NCBI GenBank assembly: GCA_020024215.1
Contig: JAHHUC010000018.1
Coordinates: 1 to 31,005 of the forward strand
Origin: Oscillospiraceae bacterium
GTDB taxonomy: Bacteria > Bacillota > Clostridia > Oscillospirales > Ruminococcaceae
Length of the DNA stretch: 31,005 bases
Direction: 5' to 3'
In this document: piece after piece, positions 23,360 to 31,005 of the stretch
Layout of the letters: each line of letters starts with the position of its first letter
How positions within the stretch are numbered: position 1 is the stretch's first letter
Position numbers and translations under genes: made by a program
Notes under the pieces: generated by a model
What the model was told of the DNA's origin: nothing
The model's input: the letters and a program-made list of their open reading frames with translations, nothing else
The model's database searches: none

Positions 23360-23905
23360 ATGCTGTTTGAATCAAAAAATATTATCTTGAAAAATAAGGC
23401 AGCTGCAATTCTCAGAAATCCGGAAAAATCTGATGCCAAGGATATGAATACATTCTTTAAAGCCTGCTTTTCAGAAACAGATTTCTTTATACGGTATCCG
23501 GAGGAATGGACTCAAACAGAAGAAGGTGAAGCAGAGTTTATTGAAAGCTCTAATAAATCTCAATATAGTATGGTGATAATTTGCGTTATTGAAGGAAAAA
23601 TAGTCGGAAATTGCAGTTTGATGTTTAATCAGCGTATCAAAACAAGGCATCGTGCATCTATATCCATCGGAGTTTTAAAAAAATATTGGGGACTTGGTAT
23701 TGGAACCGCTATGTTTTCTGAGATGATTTCTATTGCCGGAGAGAATGGCATTGCACAAATTGAATTGGACTATATTGAGGGAAACAGCCAAGCTCGCAGC
23801 TTATATGAAAAAATGGGCTTTATCCTCACAGGAGAAAAACCGAATGCCATAAGATTGAAGGATGGAACAATGCTTAAAGAGTTTTCCATGATAAAAGAGC
23901 TTTAA
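23360..23905 (+). CDS. GNAT-family N-acetyltransferase
   Basis: A 181-residue acetyl-CoA-dependent acetyltransferase. Motif A is ISIGVLKKYWGLGIGTAMF (the GLGIG loop binds the CoA pyrophosphate), and the C-terminal block NSQARSLYEKMGF is the usual GNAT motif B. The N-terminal pattern (ILRNPEKSDAKDMNTFFKA) resembles the RimJ/RimL-type group that acetylates amines or protein N-termini. The start has AAAGGGA upstream. It stands alone behind its own promoter, and no neighbouring resistance gene or toxin-antitoxin pair hints at a substrate. Confidence 0.88.
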   Translation: MLFESKNIILKNKAAAILRNPEKSDAKDMNTFFKACFSETDFFIRYPEEWTQTEEGEAEFIESSNKSQYSMVIICVIEGKIVGNCSLMFNQRIKTRHRASISIGVLKKYWGLGIGTAMFSEMISIAGENGIAQIELDYIEGNSQARSLYEKMGFILTGEKPNAIRLKDGTMLKEFSMIKEL

Positions 23906-24070
23906 AGAATGGGATATGCAAAATAAATTTTTAAAGTGCAGTTGATGCCGTGGCTTTGCAAAAAATCTTTCTCTTTCCCTCTCTTTCATAAAAAGGCTGC
24001 ATAGTTGCACCTTAAGCTTTTTGATTTCAATTTTACCTCAACTATTGACAGATAACATATAAAATAATTG

Positions 24071-24100
24071 AAAAAAGGGAGACTTTAAAAGCCTCCCTTT
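24071..24100 (-). terminator. Terminator of the mazG-to-S1 gene block
   Basis: AAAGGGAG (24074-24081) and CTCCCTTT (24093-24100) form an 8-bp stem. On the minus strand it is followed by TTTTTT. It lies 20 bp after the S1-protein stop at 24120. On the plus strand the same hairpin could weakly stop transcription from the acetyltransferase gene. Confidence 0.8.
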
Positions 24101-24119
24101 AACTTTAATATTATCCAAA

Positions 24120-24557
24120 TTATCTCGCGTGTCTTTTGCCGCTTGCTCCGCGCTTTCCATCAAGATTGCGTTTTAAATCAAGCATTTTATCATCGCTGTT
24201 TTGCTTAAACTTCGCCATCATATCCTCAAAGCTCATGGGAGCTTGAGGCTGACGGGTAAAACTAACATCAGGACCGGGACCCGGTTTCTTAGGTGATGAA
24301 GAAAAATTCTTTCTGGCAGGCTGTTCCACAGCCTTCTTTATTGAAAGATTGATTTTTCCGTCCTCATTGATTGCAAGCACCTTAACCTTTACCTGCTGAT
24401 TTTCAGTAAGATGATCCCTGATTTCCTTTACATATGTAGGTGCAACCTCAGAAATATGAACCATTCCGGTCTTTCCGGGCTCCAGCTCTACAAAAGCACC
24501 AAACTTTGTTATACCCGTTACTTTCCCCTCAACAATTGAGCCTACCTCAAGAGCCAT
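24120..24557 (-). CDS. S1 RNA-binding domain protein (YabR/general stress protein 13-like)
   Basis: A 145-residue RNA-binding protein. A single S1 OB-fold fills residues about 5-75: GSIVEGKVTGITKFGAFVEL, GKTGMVHISEV and VKVKVLAINEDGKINLSIKK are textbook S1 motifs. The second half is a low-complexity, basic linker with a short C-terminal helix ending in SGKRHAR. It corresponds by position to B. subtilis yabR, the last gene after divIC, and may bind ribosomes or mRNA. The ATG has GGAGGA nine bases upstream. Confidence 0.87.
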   Translation of the reverse strand: MALEVGSIVEGKVTGITKFGAFVELEPGKTGMVHISEVAPTYVKEIRDHLTENQQVKVKVLAINEDGKINLSIKKAVEQPARKNFSSSPKKPGPGPDVSFTRQPQAPMSFEDMMAKFKQNSDDKMLDLKRNLDGKRGASGKRHAR

Positions 24558-24593
24558 TAAATAAAATCCTCCGTCAATTATGCTTTGTAAGTA

Positions 24594-24884
24594 TCAATTA
24601 CCGGAACGGTCAACCAAAATTTTCTCATCAGGATAACAGAAGCCCAATTTTTCCCTGGCGATTTCCTCAATGTATTCATCAGTTTCGCCAAATCCCAAAA
24701 GCCTTTCCAGCTCATTATTTTCCAGCTTTACCTTAGAAATGCTGCTTTCAAGATTGCTTATGTTTCTTTCCAGATTTGAAACCTCCAGCTGAATGGATAT
24801 GAGGGTATAAACGGCATAAAGAACCAAACCGAAAACACAAAGTCTCGGTAAAATGCGTTTTTTGTATTTCTGTTTTCTAGCCAA
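24594..24884 (-). CDS. divIC: DivIC/FtsB-family septum formation protein
   Basis: A 96-residue bitopic membrane protein of the divisome: a basic cytoplasmic tail (RKQKYKKRILPR), one membrane helix (about 17-35), an extracellular leucine-zipper coiled coil (about 33-65, LEVSNLERNISNLESSISKV) and the conserved end (EEIAREKLGFCYPDEKI). With FtsL and DivIB it activates septal peptidoglycan synthesis. The start is TTG at 24882-24884 with GGAGG at a 9-nt spacing. Position between yabQ and the S1 gene is as in B. subtilis. It has its own promoter at 24923-24952. Confidence 0.9.
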   Translation of the reverse strand: MARKQKYKKRILPRLCVFGLVLYAVYTLISIQLEVSNLERNISNLESSISKVKLENNELERLLGFGETDEYIEEIAREKLGFCYPDEKILVDRSGN

Positions 24885-24922
24885 TTTAAATGCCCTCCCG
24901 TTCCAAAAGTACCCTTAGAACG

Positions 24923-24952
24923 ATTATACACTAAATACACTTTGAATTTCAA
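24923..24952 (-). promoter_or_regulatory. Promoter before divIC
   Basis: Minus strand: TTGAAA (24947-24952), 18-bp spacer, TATAAT (24923-24928). It would let the division gene be expressed in growing cells independently of the sporulation genes yabP and yabQ just upstream. Confidence 0.65.
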
Positions 24953-24986
24953 TAGATTTCTCTTATTTTATTAACTAATTCTAAAA

Positions 24987-25385
24987 TTAAATTTCTTTTT
25001 TCCCCTTGCCTCTCAGCTTAATCCTGCCTGAGGCCAGACTTACCGGCAAAAGAAGGAATGAAAATATTCTATCAAGACTTTTATAAAAAATCTTTTTGAA
25101 TATGTAAAGCCCGATTGCAGAAGCTGCTGCTATATAAAAGCGCACATTTCCAAATGTATGCTCAAGGCAGAAGCAGAATACGGCAGCAGTTATCAAAACA
25201 ACTGAAATAAAATCGCAGACTCCCAAAACAAAGCCCTTAATATTTAAGGCCTTGACTATGCTGTACTTTATACAGAGGTACAAGCCTATGCACAAGCCCA
25301 AAAGCAGAGCCATAAGGAAAATTTTTATTTCTTCAGTCACCAAAAAGCCGGTTTCCGGACTTATCAGCGAAAAAGTTTCTCCCAT
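24987..25385 (-). CDS. yabQ: Sporulation protein YabQ
   Basis: A 132-residue membrane protein with about four helices (residues 18-110) and a basic C-terminal tail. YabQ is a sporulation protein needed for cortex formation and located in the membranes around the forespore in B. subtilis. The identification rests mainly on position between yabP and divIC plus size, topology and the ending with a Lys/Arg-rich tail. Its ATG lies 22 bases inside the end of yabP and has GGAGGGA upstream, so both are translated from the same mRNA in different frames. Confidence 0.8.
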   Translation of the reverse strand: MGETFSLISPETGFLVTEEIKIFLMALLLGLCIGLYLCIKYSIVKALNIKGFVLGVCDFISVVLITAAVFCFCLEHTFGNVRFYIAAASAIGLYIFKKIFYKSLDRIFSFLLLPVSLASGRIKLRGKGKKEI

Positions 25386-25642
25386 ATTTTCCCTCCGGAT
25401 GACGCATTATCAGTGTATTCCAGCGACTCAATTCTTCCGTCCAGATTAAGCTCGCCTCTGTCCACATTTATGTTTCCTATATGCAGACCTTCCCCTGTTA
25501 TTATAAGCTCGCCCTCGCAGGTGTACACAACCACCTGGTCCTCATTAAAGCTGGAAAGATCTGTTATGCCTGTTATAATGAGGCTGTTTCGTCCTTTTAT
25601 GCTAACTGTATGGGACAGCATGAGGTTTTTATCTTCTGTCAT
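25364..25642 (-). CDS. yabP: Sporulation protein YabP
   Basis: A 92-residue soluble protein with the family pattern LSHTVSIKGRNSLIITGITDLSSF-type opening and the later GELIITGEGLHIGNINVDRG (residues about 45-65), as in YabP and YqfC spore proteins. It acts with YabQ in spore-coat/cortex assembly. The start at 25642 has AGGGAGA seven bases upstream; an ATG 18 bases earlier lacks any site. It overlaps yabQ by 22 bp. An AT-rich stretch upstream could hold a sporulation sigma-E promoter (GGAATAA, then CATATATT 14 bp on), but this is weak. Confidence 0.85.
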   Translation of the reverse strand: MTEDKNLMLSHTVSIKGRNSLIITGITDLSSFNEDQVVVYTCEGELIITGEGLHIGNINVDRGELNLDGRIESLEYTDNASSGGKIWEKLFR

Positions 25643-25701
25643 TTTGTCTCTCCCTTTCATAATTCTTAATTAAATATATGAAAAAGAAAGAATTTTATTC
25701 C

Positions 25702-25941
25702 TTAAATAATTTCGTAAAGCTCTGATGCCTCATTCTTTTTGGCAAACTCAGAAATTGACAAAACCCTTACGGTAAGGGGCTTACTGCCCATATTTACTGT
25801 TATAATATCCCCCACCTTAACCTCATAGGAGGCTCTTGCGGGCTTTGAATTAACCTCTATTCTTTCTGCATCACAGGCTTCATTGGCCACTGTTCTTCTT
25901 TTAATTATTCTGGAAATTTTAAGATATTTGTCAAGTCTCAT
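25702..25941 (-). CDS. rqcP: RqcP, S4-domain ribosome quality-control factor (YabO)
   Basis: A 79-residue protein that is almost entirely an S4 RNA-binding domain: MRLDKYLKISRIIKRRTVAN, then EVNSKPARASYEVKVGDII. RqcP binds stalled 50S subunits and helps RqcH add C-terminal alanine tails for degradation. Size, motif (RLDKYLK...RRT) and place between hup and yabP match B. subtilis yabO. GGGGAG precedes the ATG by about 6 bases. A terminator just upstream separates it from hup. Confidence 0.92.
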   Translation of the reverse strand: MRLDKYLKISRIIKRRTVANEACDAERIEVNSKPARASYEVKVGDIITVNMGSKPLTVRVLSISEFAKKNEASELYEII

Positions 25942-25963
25942 AATTTTCTCCCCTTAATATACC

Positions 25964-25990
25964 AAAAAGGAGCCGCTGCAAGCGACCCCC
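25964..25990 (-). terminator. Intrinsic terminator between hup and rqcP
   Basis: Minus strand: GGGGGTCGCT (25981-25990) pairs with AGCGGCTCCT (25968-25977) over 10 bp with two G-U pairs around a 3-nt GCA-type loop, then TTTTTGG. It would end most hup transcripts 20 bp after the stop, so hup can be made in excess over the downstream genes. Confidence 0.75.
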
Positions 25991-26009
25991 TCTTATAACA
26001 AACAGACCT

Positions 26010-26285
26010 CTACTTAGATACTGCATCCTTAAGAGCTTTTCCTGCCTTAAATGCGGGAAGCTTGGAAGAAGGAATTGTGATCTCTTCCTTTGTTCTGGGA
26101 TTGATTCCCTTTCTTTCTGCCCTTGTCTTGGTTTCAAAGGAGCCGAATCCAACTAAAGAAACCTTATCGCCCTCAACAAGTGCCTCTGTTATAGAGTCAA
26201 TAACTGCTGTAACTGCCTTTTCGCTGTCCTTTTTAGAAAGCTGTGTCTTGGCAGCAACTGCTGCAATAAGTTCTGTCTTTGTCAT
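26010..26285 (-). CDS. hup: Nucleoid protein HU
   Basis: A 91-residue histone-like DNA-binding protein. The sequence has the full HU pattern: MTKTELIAAVAAKTQLSKKD, the dimer signature GFGSFETKTRAERKGINP and the arm ending in FKAGKALKDAV. It compacts and bends DNA as a dimer. The ATG has GGAGGATATT upstream (spacing a little long). It lies 39 bp after mazG and before a terminator; in B. subtilis hbs is elsewhere, but hup next to mazG is common in Clostridia. Confidence 0.97.
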   Translation of the reverse strand: MTKTELIAAVAAKTQLSKKDSEKAVTAVIDSITEALVEGDKVSLVGFGSFETKTRAERKGINPRTKEEITIPSSKLPAFKAGKALKDAVSK

Positions 26286-26324
26286 TTTAAAATATCCTCC
26301 AATTTTTTAACTTTAATTTATAGC

Positions 26325-27122
26325 TTAAACACCTGTAGATTTTGCTCTGCACCACAGATTATTTAATTCATCAAGTGTGCTTTTTTTCATATCAATGCCT
26401 TCCTTCAAGGCAAGCTCCTCAAGTCTTTTGAATCTATCCATAAACTTTTCACAGGATCTTGTAAGAGCCAGCTCTGCATCCATATCAAGAAATCTTGCTA
26501 CATTAACAGTTGAAAACAAAACGTCTCCCAGCTCTTCAAATATATTTTCACTGTCTTTTTTTGCAACAGCTGCCTTAAGCTCTGCGACCTCATCTTCCAT
26601 ATTCTCTATGGCAAGATGTACATCAGGATAATCAAAGCCTGATTTTGCGATACGTTTTCTCACCTTTTGACTTCGCATAAGTGCCGGAAAATTTGCAGGA
26701 ACCGCCTGTGCCTCCTGAGAAAAGGTGGTATGACCTTTTTCTTGGGCCTTTACCCTCTCCCATGTATCAAAAATTTCCTCCTTTGAGGAAAGCTTGATAT
26801 CGCCGAATATATGAGGATGGCGGCGTATCAGCTTTTTGCATATTCCATCAGCAACATCATCTATATTGAAAAGCCCTTCTTCCTCTGATATCTGAGCATG
26901 AAAGATCGTCTGCAAAAGAAGATCTCCCAACTCCTCACAAAGGGCTTGGCTGTCACCTTTATCAATGGCATCTGCCACCTCATAAGCCTCTTCGATCACA
27001 TTTTCTCTTATGCTCGAATGTGTCTGTGCCCTGTCCCAGCTGCATCCCTCAGGTGATCTTAAAAACCGCATGATCTCTGCAAGATCTTCCATATCATATC
27101 TGTCTTTTTGACTGAAAGACAC
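26325..27122 (-). CDS. mazG: Nucleoside triphosphate pyrophosphohydrolase MazG
   Basis: A 265-residue housecleaning enzyme that converts (d)NTPs to the monophosphates. Two MazG domains are visible: the N-terminal one with EEAYEVADAID, EELGDLLLQTIFHA and the GCSWDRAQTHSSI signature, and the C-terminal one with ENMEDEVAELKAAV and EELGDVLFSTVNVAR, both carrying the metal-binding Glu/Asp. The start is uncertain: GTG at 27120-27122 is best placed after GGGGGTGAT; a TTG lies one codon earlier and an ATG ten codons later. Position next to the flippase gene matches yabM-yabN of B. subtilis. Confidence 0.93.
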   Translation of the reverse strand: MSFSQKDRYDMEDLAEIMRFLRSPEGCSWDRAQTHSSIRENVIEEAYEVADAIDKGDSQALCEELGDLLLQTIFHAQISEEEGLFNIDDVADGICKKLIRRHPHIFGDIKLSSKEEIFDTWERVKAQEKGHTTFSQEAQAVPANFPALMRSQKVRKRIAKSGFDYPDVHLAIENMEDEVAELKAAVAKKDSENIFEELGDVLFSTVNVARFLDMDAELALTRSCEKFMDRFKRLEELALKEGIDMKKSTLDELNNLWCRAKSTGV

Positions 27123-27150
27123 CAAATCACCCCCAAATGCAACAGATATA

Positions 27151-27179
27151 ATAATAATCTAAAAATCCCTTGTTTTCAA
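27151..27179 (-). promoter_or_regulatory. Promoter of mazG and downstream genes
   Basis: Minus strand: TTGAAA (27174-27179), 17-bp spacer, TATTAT (27151-27156), about 30 bp before mazG. Confidence 0.6.
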
Positions 27180-27185
27180 GTGTTT

Positions 27186-28862
27186 TTATTTATTTTTGTC
27201 GCAATAAAGAATTTTTATGTATTCTTGCTTAAATTCTCCTGTTAAAAATATAGATAATATATACATAAATGCCCCAAAAATCACAGATATCATCAGTGCC
27301 AAAGGATTTTTCAGTGTTGTTTCAAGGCAGCTGTAAACAATTTTTGTCATTTGACACGCAGCTAATGAAAGCAAAAACGGCTTCAGCAAAAGGTGTAAAA
27401 ATGAAAAGCCTTCTCCCAAAACATAAAAAAGATATTTTGATGTCAAAATAAAAATGAATATATAGCATATCAATGTCGAATAGACAGATGCCAAAGGACC
27501 CAATGGTCCGTTAGTGAGAACAATATTCAAAAGTAGCTTTACAGCGAGAAAAAATGACAGTATAAGAGTCGGAGTCTTGGGCATACCCATACCCTGCAAA
27601 GCTGCAAAAAGCGGCGATGATAGGCCCACAAATAAAGATGCCGGCCCCAAAACCTTGAGAAATGGTATTGCAGCCAGAATTTCCAGCGAGGATTTTGGGA
27701 AGAAGAAGGTCAGTACCTCTTTGGGCATAAAAAACATCCCCATTCCTATGGGCATGGCAACAAAAGCCACAGACTTTATTATGCCGTTTATGATAACAGC
27801 AGTTTTTCTTCTGTCACCTGATGCGTAATAGGAGCTTATCTGGGGCAAAATTGCAACTGACAGAGAGGATGTAAGCGCAGGCACAAAATGAAAAATGGTA
27901 AAAGCCAGACCGGAACAGCAGCCGTAGAGAAACGCAGGAATTTCAAAAAGCTCTATGCCTTCTTCTGTCAAAAAAGAAAATACCTTAGGCAGGCTTTGAT
28001 TTTTTTCAAATATTTTTGAAAAAATATTAAGGAAGCTATACATATCTATGGTGGGATAAAGGCTTACTATCAATGAGGAAAGACATATGGGAATGGAATA
28101 TTTTAAAATTTTGAAGGAATCTTTAAAAAGGCGGAAATTTGGAATTATTTTGTTTTTCCTTCTTTCAGCAAAATACAGAACAAGCAAAAAAGCGCATGAA
28201 ATAAAGCTTGCCCACGTCACACCCTTCAATGCGTTGTCTGTTGCAAGAGGAATTATTTCATCCATTGCATCCTTTAAGTTGCTCACTGCTTTCTTGTTTA
28301 TTCTGGCAAAAGAAAAAAACTCCAAAAAGCTTTTTGACACACAGCTTTTTGCCAGAAATATTCCCAAGACAAACTTTGAAAACACCTCTGCCAATTGTGA
28401 AAAAGCGGTCGGCTTCATAATAAGATTTCCTTCAAAGCCCCCTTTTATGACAGAACCTATGGAACAGAACAAAAGGCAAGGCGCCATGGTGTAAAGGCAT
28501 GAAACCAGCTTTTCTTCACCTGCAACAGAGGAAAAGGTGGGGATGAGAAAAATAAAAAGCAAAAACACTGCTATGCCATAAAGGGAAAAAAAGAATATGC
28601 CGGCATATCTTAAATCATCTGCTGCCTTCTGTCCCTTCAAAATCCTAAGCCTTGCCACAAATGAGCTTACAGCCGGAGAAAGCCCGGAGACAAAAAGGGC
28701 AAAAAAAGGATTGAACACACTGTAAGAAGCCATAAAAAGCCCCATTCCGCTGCCACCCAATATGGATGAAAGCGGAACCTTGAAAAGCGCTCCTCCTATC
28801 TTGACAAGGCAGGCAGATAAAATCATCAAAAAAGCACCCTTAAAAAAACTATCTCTCTTCAA
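27186..28862 (-). CDS. MVF/MATE-like flippase, SpoVB/YabM family
   Basis: A 558-residue membrane protein with about 14 helices, of the polysaccharide/lipid-linked oligosaccharide flippase superfamily (MOP). The N-terminus MKRDSFFKGAFLMILSACLV and the stretch PLSSILGGSGMGLFMASYSV are those of the SpoVB/YabM/MurJ-like group, which move lipid-linked peptidoglycan or polysaccharide precursors. The start is TTG (28860-28862), preceded by GGGGAGG at an 8-nt spacing; the next ATG, 12 codons on, would cut the first helix. The gene precedes mazG as yabM does in B. subtilis. Whether it is SpoVB (spore cortex) or the vegetative YabM type is not decided. Confidence 0.88.
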   Translation of the reverse strand: MKRDSFFKGAFLMILSACLVKIGGALFKVPLSSILGGSGMGLFMASYSVFNPFFALFVSGLSPAVSSFVARLRILKGQKAADDLRYAGIFFFSLYGIAVFLLFIFLIPTFSSVAGEEKLVSCLYTMAPCLLFCSIGSVIKGGFEGNLIMKPTAFSQLAEVFSKFVLGIFLAKSCVSKSFLEFFSFARINKKAVSNLKDAMDEIIPLATDNALKGVTWASFISCAFLLVLYFAERRKNKIIPNFRLFKDSFKILKYSIPICLSSLIVSLYPTIDMYSFLNIFSKIFEKNQSLPKVFSFLTEEGIELFEIPAFLYGCCSGLAFTIFHFVPALTSSLSVAILPQISSYYASGDRRKTAVIINGIIKSVAFVAMPIGMGMFFMPKEVLTFFFPKSSLEILAAIPFLKVLGPASLFVGLSSPLFAALQGMGMPKTPTLILSFFLAVKLLLNIVLTNGPLGPLASVYSTLICYIFIFILTSKYLFYVLGEGFSFLHLLLKPFLLSLAACQMTKIVYSCLETTLKNPLALMISVIFGAFMYILSIFLTGEFKQEYIKILYCDKNK

Positions 28863-28863
28863 T

Positions 28864-28904
28864 AAAAAAACCTCCCCTTAAAATAAATAGTATTTAAGGA
28901 AAGG
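28864..28904 (-). terminator. pcrA terminator overlapping the ribosome site of the flippase gene
   Basis: Minus strand: CCTTTCCTTAAA (28893-28904) pairs with TTTAAGGGGAGG (28871-28882) over 12 bp including two G-U pairs, with a 10-nt loop, followed by seven T (28870-28864). The 3' arm is the ribosome site GGGGAGG of the TTG-initiated gene starting at 28862. Confidence 0.75.
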
Positions 28905-28921
28905 TTCTATTATGTTGAACT

Positions 28922-31005
28922 TTAAAGCTTCTGAAGCTTTACATACGCTGCCATTATTTTTTTGCTGCCCACATTGTCAAAATCTATTTCCACAAGGTGA
29001 TCCTTTGCCATAGGTGTTATCTTGACTATCTGACCTGCCCCAAATTTCTGATGCATCACCCTGTCACCTACATTGAAGCTGAAATCCAGATTTTCGTCTG
29101 CCATTTTCTTTGCAGAGCCTATGCCCACATTGTTGGAATTTGTATTTATCCTCGGTTCCTCATAAATAAGACTGCACTTCTCATTCGGCCTTTTCCTTCC
29201 GGATTCCTCTAAAAGCTCAGGCGGTATCTCGCCTAAGAATCTGGACGGCCTTGTGAAATGTGTCTGTCCAAAGAGCATTCTTCTTGCGGCATAAAGAAGA
29301 AAAAGCTCCTGTCTTGCACGTGTTATGCCCACATCGCACAGCCTTCTCTCCTCTTCAAGCTCCTTGGTGATTCCAAAAGACCTTGCTGACGGAAACAGCC
29401 CCTCCTCCATTCCGGGCATAAATACCACAGGAAATTCCAAGCCCTTAGCAGAATGAAGCGTCATAAGCGTAACCTTATCCTTTGATTCATCATAGCTGTC
29501 CAGCTCGGTATAAAGCGCCATCTCTTCAAGAAATCCGCTCAAGGAGGAATCCTCTGTCTCGTCCTGATATCTTTTGATTTGCGATTTAAGCTCCTTTATA
29601 TTTTCAAGCCTTGTTTCGCCTTGAACGCCCTCTGCCTTGAGCATATCCTCATAGCCTGTTTTTTCCAGAATTTTATCTATCATTTCATCCAGCGGCACAG
29701 ACTCCATATCCTCTATAAGGCTGTCAATAACATATGCAAACTTGAGAAGCGAGGCTGCCTTTTTTGATAAGGGTGCGTATTTGTCTGCTTCCCTAATAAC
29801 CTCAAATATTTCCACCTCCAGCACATCCGAAATTTCTTCCACAGTGGAAATGGTGGCTGCCCCTATTCCTCTTTTGGGTTCATTTATGATTCTCTTTAAT
29901 CTGAGTGTGTCCGACGGGTTGTCAAGAATGCTGAGATAAGCCATTATATCCTTTATCTCCTTGCGGTCGGTAAATCTTGTTCCGCCTACTATTGTGTAGG
30001 GTATTCCGCTTGCTAAAAGCGCTGATTCTATTACAGCCGACTGTGCATTAAGACGGTAAAGTATGGAAAAGTCCCTAAAGCCCCTGCCCTGCTCTGCCAT
30101 ACTCATAATTTCCCGGGCTATAAAGTTTGCCTCATCTCTCTCATCCTGTCCCCTTATAAGCTTTACCTTACTGCCCAAGCCGCTGTTTGTCCAAAGAATC
30201 TTTCCCTTTCTTCCAAGATTATGGGAAATAACCTTGTTTGCCACATCCAGTATGGTTTGTGTGGAGCGATAGTTCTGCTCCAGCTTTATTACATCAGCAC
30301 CATTGAACTGCCTTTCAAATGAAAGGATATTTTCAATATCCGCCCCTCTGAACCTATATATGCTTTGGTCATCGTCTCCGACCACACATAAATTTCCGAA
30401 GCCCTCTGCCAAAAGGGAGATAAGCTTATACTGCGCATGATTGGTGTCCTGATACTCGTCCACCATTATATATTTCCAGCGCCGTTGATATTTTTGTAAA
30501 ATATCCGGGTATTCTGTAAAGAGCCTTACAGTAAGGGCTATTATGTCATCGAAATCCAGCGCATCAGCCGAAAACAGCTTTTTGCTGTAAAGCTGATATA
30601 TCATCCCTATTCTCTTAAGGCGATAATCATCCTTGAGATCTGCATCCTTCAGAACATTTTCCACAGACTGGAAGCGGTCCTTGAATGAACCTATTATTGC
30701 AAGCATAGAGCGGGGCGGAAAGGCTTTTTCATCCAGATTAAGCTCCTTTATGCACTCCTTTACCACCCTTTGGCTGTCATCAGAATCATAAATTGTAAAG
30801 CTGCTTTTATATCCTAAAGCAGAGATTTCACTTCTTAATATCCTTACACAACAGGAATGAAAGGTTGAAGCAGATACCTGCATACCCTCATCCCCCAGCA
30901 TGGCTTTAAGCCTTTCTTTCAGCTCATTTGAAGCCTTATTGGTAAATGTGATTGCTAAAATCTGCCATGGCCACGGTCTTTCATAAGAAAGCTTTTCATA
31001 AAATT
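28922..31005 (-). CDS. pcrA: ATP-dependent DNA helicase PcrA/UvrD (N-terminus cut by window edge)
   Basis: About 694 codons are visible; the first few dozen residues, with Walker A, lie outside. The open frame runs to the window edge (FYEKLSYERPWPWQ, then motif Ia LAITFTNKAS), so starting at an internal ATG would be wrong. Superfamily 1A helicase motifs follow: II MVDEYQDTN, III VVGDDDQSIYRFRGA, IV LEQNYRST, V LMTLHSAKGLEFPVVF and VI RRLCDVGITRARQ. The C-terminal tudor-like segment (GDRVMHQKFGAGQIVKI) is typical of PcrA and binds RNA polymerase. It unwinds DNA 3'-5' in repair and replication. In many Firmicutes pcrA sits with ligA; here the downstream neighbour is the flippase gene. Confidence 0.95.
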   Translation of the reverse strand, partial: FYEKLSYERPWPWQILAITFTNKASNELKERLKAMLGDEGMQVSASTFHSCCVRILRSEISALGYKSSFTIYDSDDSQRVVKECIKELNLDEKAFPPRSMLAIIGSFKDRFQSVENVLKDADLKDDYRLKRIGMIYQLYSKKLFSADALDFDDIIALTVRLFTEYPDILQKYQRRWKYIMVDEYQDTNHAQYKLISLLAEGFGNLCVVGDDDQSIYRFRGADIENILSFERQFNGADVIKLEQNYRSTQTILDVANKVISHNLGRKGKILWTNSGLGSKVKLIRGQDERDEANFIAREIMSMAEQGRGFRDFSILYRLNAQSAVIESALLASGIPYTIVGGTRFTDRKEIKDIMAYLSILDNPSDTLRLKRIINEPKRGIGAATISTVEEISDVLEVEIFEVIREADKYAPLSKKAASLLKFAYVIDSLIEDMESVPLDEMIDKILEKTGYEDMLKAEGVQGETRLENIKELKSQIKRYQDETEDSSLSGFLEEMALYTELDSYDESKDKVTLMTLHSAKGLEFPVVFMPGMEEGLFPSARSFGITKELEEERRLCDVGITRARQELFLLYAARRMLFGQTHFTRPSRFLGEIPPELLEESGRKRPNEKCSLIYEEPRINTNSNNVGIGSAKKMADENLDFSFNVGDRVMHQKFGAGQIVKITPMAKDHLVEIDFDNVGSKKIMAAYVKLQKL

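Noticed and set aside
23926..24020. Complementary GTGCA/TGCAC segments after the acetyltransferase gene
   Set aside because: Arms are short and about 70 nt apart; not convincing as a terminator or small RNA.
1..31005. CRISPR array, tRNA, rRNA or insertion sequence
   Set aside because: No regularly spaced repeats, no tRNA-like cloverleaf or rRNA core sequence, and no transposase or integrase reading frame was seen.

Overview
The window reads as chromosomal DNA of a low-to-moderate GC, anaerobic, spore-forming Firmicute (class Clostridia). The main evidence is the right end, which carries the gene order flippase (SpoVB/YabM type)-mazG-hup-rqcP-yabP-yabQ-divIC-S1 protein. This is close to the Bacillus subtilis yabM-yabN-yabO-yabP-yabQ-divIC-yabR neighbourhood and includes the sporulation genes yabP and yabQ. 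AGGAGG-type ribosome sites, several TTG starts, a class B sortase and a Gram-positive type oligopeptide transporter agree with this. No rRNA, tRNA, CRISPR array, insertion sequence or prophage gene was seen.

Layout. Positions 1-6,623 (minus) hold one operon: an M20 peptidase/amidohydrolase followed by oppA, oppB, oppC and a truncated oppD, with a clear promoter and a leader that contains a terminator-like hairpin. Positions 6,712-8,315 hold a YjiH-type membrane protein with a structured leader. Positions 9,028-13,268 hold a TetR regulator and a heterodimeric ABC exporter, driven by a strong promoter that abuts two tandem 15-bp palindromes. Positions 13,416-13,790 encode a small GRAM/PH-like protein. 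Positions 13,901-18,496 encode a 1,531-residue secreted, membrane- or wall-anchored protein (NPCBM, transglutaminase-like, F5/8C and Ig-like parts). Positions 18,666-20,747 hold an operon of a YjjG-like HAD phosphatase, a C_GCAxxG_C_C redox protein and an EamA transporter. Positions 20,784-23,905 (plus strand) carry a lipoprotein-type class B sortase, pgsA-popT and a GNAT acetyltransferase. Positions 24,071-31,005 (minus) are the housekeeping/sporulation block, ending in a 5'-truncated pcrA helicase gene.

The most notable observation is at 19,614-20,006. An in-frame TGA (codon 18) sits exactly where the C_GCAxxG_C_C family has its first conserved cysteine. It is followed by an 11-position hairpin with a UGUAU loop at the spacing of a bacterial SECIS element. 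The gene is therefore most likely a selenoprotein gene that ordinary gene calling would truncate to an internal ATG. Its start overlaps the upstream HAD stop codon (ATGA), which fixes the reading frame independently.

Functional links. The Opp proteins import peptides that the M20 enzyme could hydrolyse. The TetR operator arrangement suggests substrate-inducible export. The sortase and the large surface protein may be an enzyme-substrate pair, since a degenerate SSKTG motif precedes the C-terminal membrane segment. PgsA and PopT both serve the envelope (anionic phospholipid synthesis and undecaprenyl-phosphate recycling).
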